DNA from: an uncultured Chloroflexota bacterium
GTDB taxonomy: Bacteria > Chloroflexota > Chloroflexia > Chloroflexales > Roseiflexaceae
Assembly: GCA_937876225.1 (NCBI GenBank)
Contig: CALFIC010000204.1
Span: 1-9,151, forward strand
Length of the DNA: 9,151 nt
Direction of reading: 5' to 3'
The translations under genes and the position numbers were made by a program. The notes under the pieces were generated by a model. The model had not been told where the DNA came from. It did not search any database and was given only the letters and a program-made list of their open reading frames with translations. Positions 5,891 to 9,151 of this stretch are shown piece after piece. Numbering within the stretch: position 1 is the stretch's first letter; the number at the start of each line of letters is the position of its first letter.

Positions 5891-6330
5891 TTGAAGGCGG
5901 CTTCGAGGTCGGCGATTTCAATCTTGGTCATTTTCAACATGGCCTGAAGCACACGGTCGGCCGCCTGTCGATCTGCAGCACCCAAGAGTGTCGGCAGGGC
6001 CTGGGGCACAATCTGCCACGACACCCCAAAGCGGTCCTTTAACCACGCGCATTGACTTGCGACACCGCCATCGGCGATGAGGGCGTTCCAGAGGCGATCC
6101 GTGTCGGCTTGGTCTTTGGTGCTGACGACGATGGATGCGGCTTCGGTTGGTTTGAATAGGGGGCCACCGTTTAGCCCTTGAAACGCTACGCCATCCAGCG
6201 TAAAAGTGACCATCATCGGTGAGATGCTGGTAATCTCGGAGTTGGGGATGAGGGACGTATAAAGGCGGGCGGCGGCTTCGGCGTTGCCGTCGTACCACAG
6301 ACAAATCGATATGGCAGAAGAAGTATGCAT
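5881..6330 (-). CDS. PhnB-like VOC protein (3-dmu-9_3-mt family)
   Basis: A PhnB-like protein of 149 residues, from the VOC branch often mislabelled 3-demethylubiquinone-9 3-methyltransferase. Signatures are SICLWYDGNAEAAARLYTSL (about 8-27), FQGLNGGPLFKPTEAAS, CAWLKDRFGVSWQIVP (about 95-110) and the C-terminal helix RVLQAMLKMTKIEIADLEAAF. The stretch between NSEI and VTFTLDG is only a few residues long, where relatives I recall have a loop about ten or more residues longer. The frame is intact, so this is a natural short-loop variant or an in-frame deletion. The frame is open to 6381, but the ATG at 6330 is preceded by AAGGA about 9 bases upstream. It converges on folD, with a 4-base overlap of the ends. 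Substrate unknown. Confidence 0.88.
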   Translation of the reverse strand: MHTSSAISICLWYDGNAEAAARLYTSLIPNSEITSISPMMVTFTLDGVAFQGLNGGPLFKPTEAASIVVSTKDQADTDRLWNALIADGGVASQCAWLKDRFGVSWQIVPQALPTLLGAADRQAADRVLQAMLKMTKIEIADLEAAFNGA

Positions 6331-6383
6331 GTTGTTAATCCTTATGTTGCTTGGTGTGGCGGTGATGGTGGTCTGATACAAGA

Positions 6384-6419
6384 AACGAAAGCCCCGCGGT
6401 CGTTTAGCGACCGCGGGGC
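6384..6419 (-). terminator. Intrinsic terminator of enolase
   Basis: Read on the minus strand, a perfect 12-bp stem (GCCCCGCGGTCG with CGACCGCGGGGC, loop CTAAA) stands 15 bases after the enolase stop. It is followed by TTTCGTTTC. The same hairpin has TTTT a few bases to the right on the plus strand and might also stop rightward reads. Confidence 0.88.
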
Positions 6420-6434
6420 GTGCTTTTGGGGAAA

Positions 6435-7724
6435 TTAGCGCTTGACGTTGAAGGCGGCCATGCCGGGGTAGCGAGCGGCAGTGCCCAATTCTTCTTCGAT
6501 GCGCAAGAGTTGGTTGTACTTGGCGATACGGTCGGTGCGGGCTGGGGCGCCGGTCTTGATTTGGCCGGCGTTGGTGGCCACGGCCAAGTCGGCGATGGTG
6601 GTGTCTTCGGATTCACCGGAGCGGTGCGAAATCACGGCGGTCCAGCCGGCGCGTTGCGCTTTTTGGACGGCGCTGAGTGATTCGGTCAACGAGCCGATTT
6701 GGTTCAATTTGACCAAAATCGAGTTGGCGGCCTGCTCGTTGATGGCGCGTTCGAGGCGCTTGACGTTGGTGACGAGCAAATCGTCGCCTACCAATTGCAC
6801 GCGATCGCCGATGCGCTTGCGGAGCAACGACCAGCCGGCCCAGTCGTCTTCGTGCAAACCGTCTTCGAGCGAAATCAAGGGGTATTTGCTGGCAATGTTG
6901 GCCCAGTAATCGACCATTTCGGCACTGGTCAAGGTGCGACCTTCGCGCTCGAGCACATATTTGCCATCGACATACAATTCGGTGCAGGCGGGGTCCATGG
7001 CCAGCATCACGTCCGTGCCGGCTTTGTAGCCTGCGCGCTCGATGGCTTCGAGGATGACTTCGATAGCGGCTTCGTTGGTGGGCAAGCTGGGCGCGAAGCC
7101 ACCTTCGTCGCCGACGTTGGTGCCTTGGCCACGATCATGGAGCACTTTTTTGAGGGTGTGGTAAATTTCGGCACCCCAGCGCAAGGCTTGGCGGAAGCTA
7201 CCCGCGCCGACGGGCATAATCATGAATTCTTGGAAGTCGGTGCTGTTTTCGGCATGTTTGCCACCGTTGAGGATGTTCATCATCGGTACGGGCAGCACAT
7301 GGGCAAACGAGCCACCGATGTAGCGGTACAACGGCATATTGTAGGCGTTGGCGGCGGCACGGGCTACGGCCAGCGACACGCCGAGGACGGCATTGGCGCC
7401 GAGGTTCTTCTTGGAATCGCTGCCGTCGAGCACAATCATGGCGCTATCGATGGCGATTTGGTCGGTGGCGTCTTGGCCAGTCAAGGCGGCGGCGATTGTG
7501 GTGTTGACGTTGTTGACGGCAGTCAAAACCCCTTTGCCGAGGTAATGTTTTTTGTCGCCGTCGCGCAATTCCAATGCTTCGTGGGCACCGGTCGATGCAC
7601 CCGAGGGGACGATGGCGCGTCCAAATGCGCCGCCTTCGAGGCGCACATCGACTTCGACGGTGGGGTTACCACGGGAATCGAGGATTTCACGGGCGACAAT
7701 CGAACGGATTTGATTTGAAGACAC
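6435..7724 (-). CDS. eno: Enolase (phosphopyruvate hydratase)
   Basis: Enolase interconverts 2-phosphoglycerate and phosphoenolpyruvate in glycolysis. The 429 residues match the bacterial norm. Seen in order are EILDSRGNPTVEVDV (13-27), SGASTGAHEA (41-50), the loop NGGKHAENSTDFQEFMIMP (153-171), GDEGGFAP with the proton-shuttling Glu207, magnesium ligands Asp243, Glu287 (SLEDGL) and Asp314 (VGDDL), the catalytic base Lys339 (VKLNQIGSL), SHRSGESEDT (366-375) and QIKTGAPARTDR with Lys390. HEDDW after the second ligand replaces the commoner (A/S/D)EDDW and is a small oddity. The start codon is GTG (7724-7722). It is supported by AAGGAG 8 bases upstream and by no in-frame ATG fitting the N-terminus. 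It is a single-gene unit with its own promoter and terminator. Confidence 0.98.
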   Translation of the reverse strand: MSSNQIRSIVAREILDSRGNPTVEVDVRLEGGAFGRAIVPSGASTGAHEALELRDGDKKHYLGKGVLTAVNNVNTTIAAALTGQDATDQIAIDSAMIVLDGSDSKKNLGANAVLGVSLAVARAAANAYNMPLYRYIGGSFAHVLPVPMMNILNGGKHAENSTDFQEFMIMPVGAGSFRQALRWGAEIYHTLKKVLHDRGQGTNVGDEGGFAPSLPTNEAAIEVILEAIERAGYKAGTDVMLAMDPACTELYVDGKYVLEREGRTLTSAEMVDYWANIASKYPLISLEDGLHEDDWAGWSLLRKRIGDRVQLVGDDLLVTNVKRLERAINEQAANSILVKLNQIGSLTESLSAVQKAQRAGWTAVISHRSGESEDTTIADLAVATNAGQIKTGAPARTDRIAKYNQLLRIEEELGTAARYPGMAAFNVKR

Positions 7725-7821
7725 GGTGGTGACTCCTTATGTATCAGACTGCAAAACTGCACGAAACCGCAATAAAAAACAGCACTACATTGGCTGACGC
7801 CCTTGTCTGCTTGCGCCGCCG

Positions 7822-7850
7822 ATTATAGCCGATGTTGGGGATTTGGGCAA
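7822..7850 (-). promoter_or_regulatory. Sigma-70-type promoter of enolase
   Basis: On the minus strand TTGCCC (7850-7845), a 17-base spacer and a consensus TATAAT (7827-7822) make a good housekeeping promoter. Transcription would begin near 7815, giving a leader of about 90 bases with AAGGAG before the GTG start. Confidence 0.65.
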
Positions 7851-7855
7851 ATGAA

Positions 7856-7890
7856 GAAAATGGAAAATGGAAAATGGAAAATTTGGAATT
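7856..7890 (+). repeat. GAAAATG heptamer array
   Basis: Three perfect tandem GAAAATG units (7856-7876) are followed by two degenerate ones, GAAAATT and TGGAATT (7877-7890). It abuts the enolase -35 region. The same heptamer appears, on the other strand, inside the 14-bp array at the right end of the window. Such phased heptamers resemble the short tandemly repeated repetitive sequences known from cyanobacteria and other bacteria. Confidence 0.75.
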
Positions 7891-7983
7891 GTTGTAGCAG
7901 TGAGGGTCATTGTCGACTCACGGACAAAAGCACACACAGTAAATTGTTTTGATGCAGCAATACCTACGCCATCTCCCCACACT

Positions 7984-8039
7984 ACCGGCATTCCATGCCG
8001 GTTGCGCGAGCAACCGGAGAGACGCAGCAGGCTGCGTCT
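7984..8039. repeat. Cluster of three palindromes, two mutually exclusive
   Basis: Hairpin A is ACCGGCAT-TCC-ATGCCGGT (7984-8002). Hairpin B is CCGGTTGC-GCGA-GCAACCGG (7998-8017), with a GNRA-type loop on the plus strand. Hairpin C is AGACGCAG-CAGG-CTGCGTCT (8020-8039). All three have perfect 8-bp stems. A and B share 7998-8002 and cannot form together. The cluster could be a structured RNA, a REP-like mobile palindrome group, or pause/processing signals downstream of the kinase module. Confidence 0.65.
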
Positions 8040-8041
8040 GT
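8019..8041. repeat. Palindromic dispersed repeat, copy 2
   Basis: This stretch matches 917-939 at 22 of 23 bases. In this copy the stem is perfect (8 bp with CAGG loop). Two near-identical copies seven kilobases apart in unrelated intergenic regions suggest a genome-wide palindromic repeat family. Confidence 0.7.
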
Positions 8042-8158
8042 GCAGCGTGAAATCTCCCAGGACTTGCCACAGGATAGGCACGTGGCACCTCGGGTGCATG
8101 GTATGTGGGGGACGTATGTTCAGGAATGCCCTTCAATCTGGGTGGTAATGCGCTCCAA

Positions 8159-8374
8159 TTAATTGCAGTCGGTTGATGTGGAGTCGTCTTTCGATTCGGC
8201 CTGCAAGCGGAGTTCTTCCGGAGATAGTCGTTGTATTTTGCCGTCTTTGAAGATTACGAGGTGAGTATCGGTCTGGATGGCGATTTTTCGCGCCGCCGCG
8301 GCCGCACGGATGAGGGCGTTCAGCGCACCGCGTATGGTTGGATCTTTGGCTTTGGTTATGTCGTTGGTTTTCAT
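8159..8374 (-). CDS. Small antitoxin-like protein paired with the zeta-like kinase
   Basis: A 71-residue acidic-tailed protein. The core is an Ala-rich helix (about 14-32, GALNALIRAAAAARKIA) followed by a beta-hairpin-like HLVIFKDGKIQRLSPEEL (38-55), then a polar, probably disordered tail ending in STSTDCN. I recall small proteins with this helix plus KDGKI pattern next to zeta-like kinases and propose it as the cognate antitoxin, but I cannot search to confirm this. Its ATG overlaps the kinase stop as ATGA, and AGAGGA lies about 9 bases upstream inside the kinase gene, so the two are translated together. Gene order is toxin first, opposite to classical epsilon-zeta. It shares no visible motif with epsilon or PezA. 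Confidence 0.75.
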   Translation of the reverse strand: MKTNDITKAKDPTIRGALNALIRAAAAARKIAIQTDTHLVIFKDGKIQRLSPEELRLQAESKDDSTSTDCN

Positions 8375-8889
8375 TGGTTTTCCTCTAGTTCAAGTAGTAC
8401 TGGTGCTTCGCCTGCATTATCAAACAGTGTCCATACATCTACCGCAGCCTTGTAGACCTCGTGAAAATTGCGTAGTCCGGCGGTAAAGCGGCGGCGGATT
8501 ACGTCGGTGGGGATGGTATGCCCACCTTGCTTCACGCGCTCTGTTACCCGAGTAATGGCCATTTCTCCATCTGGCAGGCAAAGAAAAAACAGGCTCACAT
8601 GGTAGCCTTGTGCGCGCCATCGTTTGATGAGTACCAAATAATGGAGGCCGGACAGCGTGGTTTCAACCGCAAAGCTTTCACCCTTACGCACACAGTCCGC
8701 CATTTCCTCCAGCATCAAACGACCCGCCTTGAATGCTGCAGTTTCAGGGGCAAAAGGAGAAAGCCCAGCTGCAATGAGGTCAGCATTGATAAAGCGCAGA
8801 CATTGAGCCTCCGCTGGTAGGAATGAACGGGCGAAGGTCGTTTTCCCTGCGCCGTTCGGGCCGGCGATGATAATGATTTTTTTACGCAT
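8371..8889 (-). CDS. Zeta-toxin-like P-loop kinase
   Basis: A 172-residue P-loop kinase of the zeta toxin/COG4185 type. Walker A is GPNGAGKTT (10-18). INADLIAAGLSPF (34-46) matches the substrate-side Asp region. FAVETTLSG (73-81) is the family signature, and GYHVSLFFLCLP leads to a lid helix. RVTERVKQGGHTIPTDVIRRRF (114-135) carries the arginines expected to contact ATP phosphates. Zeta toxins phosphorylate UDP-N-acetylglucosamine to block wall synthesis. Short chromosomal relatives like this one are poorly studied, so toxicity is inferred. The length is shorter than streptococcal zeta (about 287) but usual for this sub-family. The ATG at 8889 is preceded by GAGGTG about 6 bases upstream. The next gene overlaps by four bases and may encode the antitoxin. 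Confidence 0.88.
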   Translation of the reverse strand: MRKKIIIIAGPNGAGKTTFARSFLPAEAQCLRFINADLIAAGLSPFAPETAAFKAGRLMLEEMADCVRKGESFAVETTLSGLHYLVLIKRWRAQGYHVSLFFLCLPDGEMAITRVTERVKQGGHTIPTDVIRRRFTAGLRNFHEVYKAAVDVWTLFDNAGEAPVLLELEENQ

Positions 8890-8933
8890 GATTGCACCTC
8901 GTCATATGTGCCCCATTTGCGTTCAATGACCTC

Positions 8934-8963
8934 ATTATACTCCACCACTTTTTGCGCCGTCAT
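8934..8963 (-). promoter_or_regulatory. Promoter of the kinase/small-protein module
   Basis: On the minus strand ATGACG (8963-8958), an 18-base spacer and a consensus TATAAT (8939-8934) precede the kinase start by about 45 bases. The -10 is perfect and the -35 matches four of six. Confidence 0.5.
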
Positions 8964-9070
8964 GACGCATGAAGGGAGCAATTTTTTACTATTGTGGGAG
9001 CCGATGCCTGTCAATCAATGCGCTATACTTTTTATCTCACGCAGAGGTATGGAGTCGCGGAGGCGTGCTT

Positions 9071-9151
9071 CATTTTCAATTATCCATTTTCAATTATCCA
9101 TTTTCAATTATCCATTTTCAATTATCCATTTTCAATTATCCATTTTCAATT
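9071..9151. repeat. Perfect 14-bp tandem array, cut by the window edge
   Basis: Five identical 14-base units CATTTTCAATTATC (9071-9140) are followed by the first 11 bases of a sixth at the edge. Each unit is two heptamers, CATTTTC and AATTATC; on the minus strand the first reads GAAAATG, the heptamer also found at 7856-7876. No variation among copies suggests recent expansion or slippage-driven homogenisation. The array continues beyond the window. Confidence 0.92.

Larger units (their letters stand above)
7891..8158. other. Non-coding stretch between enolase promoter and the kinase module
   Basis: No credible gene is seen here: open frames lack ribosome sites and run through palindromes. 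The stretch holds the hairpin cluster at 7984-8039, the dispersed repeat at 8019-8041, and a weak hairpin GCACC-TCG-GGTGC near 8085-8098. No T-rich terminator follows the antitoxin-like gene on the minus strand. Confidence 0.6.

Noticed and set aside
6699..7718. 339-codon plus-strand open frame opposite enolase
   Set aside because: It is antisense to a perfectly conserved enolase, has low-complexity Gly/Val/Asp/His-rich content and no recognisable motif; a shadow caused by codon bias.
7785..8099. 104-codon minus-strand frame in the enolase upstream region
   Set aside because: No ribosome site, runs through palindromes and the heptamer array, and overlaps the enolase promoter; not protein-like.
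9024..9029. Rightward promoter with TATACT near the right edge
   Set aside because: A lone -10-like hexamer with no extended TG, no -35 at proper spacing and no rightward gene visible.
9071..9151. CRISPR array at the right edge
   Set aside because: Units are 14 bp, directly abutting and without unique spacers; it is a simple tandem repeat.

Overview
The window is ordinary bacterial chromosome, moderately GC-rich by eye, with compact genes, AGGAG-type ribosome binding sites and a housekeeping enolase. The enolase carries an acidic-site variant (MDPACTELY) and a PARTDR segment that I associate with Chloroflexota enolases. Together with heptamer-based intergenic repeats and palindromic dispersed repeats, this suggests a Chloroflexota bacterium. 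That is a judgement from memory and of moderate-to-low confidence.

Left part (1-3327, all minus strand): reading leftward from 3327 there is a PhzF-family isomerase, rhamnulokinase (RhaB), a 151-base spacer, an unrecognised 70-residue helical protein, and, two bases further on, a threonine ammonia-lyase that runs off the left edge. PhzF and RhaB are 43 bases apart and probably co-transcribed. The small protein and the ammonia-lyase look translationally coupled.

Middle (3328-5884, plus strand): a divergent intergenic region with two 20-bp tandem operator-like units and an extended -10 leads into a RibD/DHFR-like reductase, which ends in a strong terminator. A second promoter then serves a VOC (glyoxalase-fold) protein, a DUF1801 (YdhG/frataxin-like) protein and FolD. 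The FolD has isoleucine where the family has its catalytic lysine. FolD runs tail-to-tail into a minus-strand PhnB-like VOC protein (5881-6330), with stop codons overlapping inside a small hairpin.

Right part (6331-9151, minus strand): enolase starts with GTG and has a good sigma-70-type promoter and a strong terminator. Beyond it is a 434-base intergenic region holding a GAAAATG heptamer array and a cluster of overlapping hairpins, one of which is nearly identical to a sequence at 917-939. Next is a two-gene module: a zeta-toxin-like P-loop kinase followed, through an ATGA overlap, by a 71-residue antitoxin-like protein. The window ends in a perfect 14-bp tandem array (two heptamers per unit). 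The kinase module is therefore bracketed by heptamer repeats that share a unit but face opposite ways.

Most of the window is metabolic housekeeping. The parts that merit a second look are the FolD substitution, the kinase/small-protein pair with its repeat bracket, the hairpin cluster, and the tandem operator-like units at 3428-3473.
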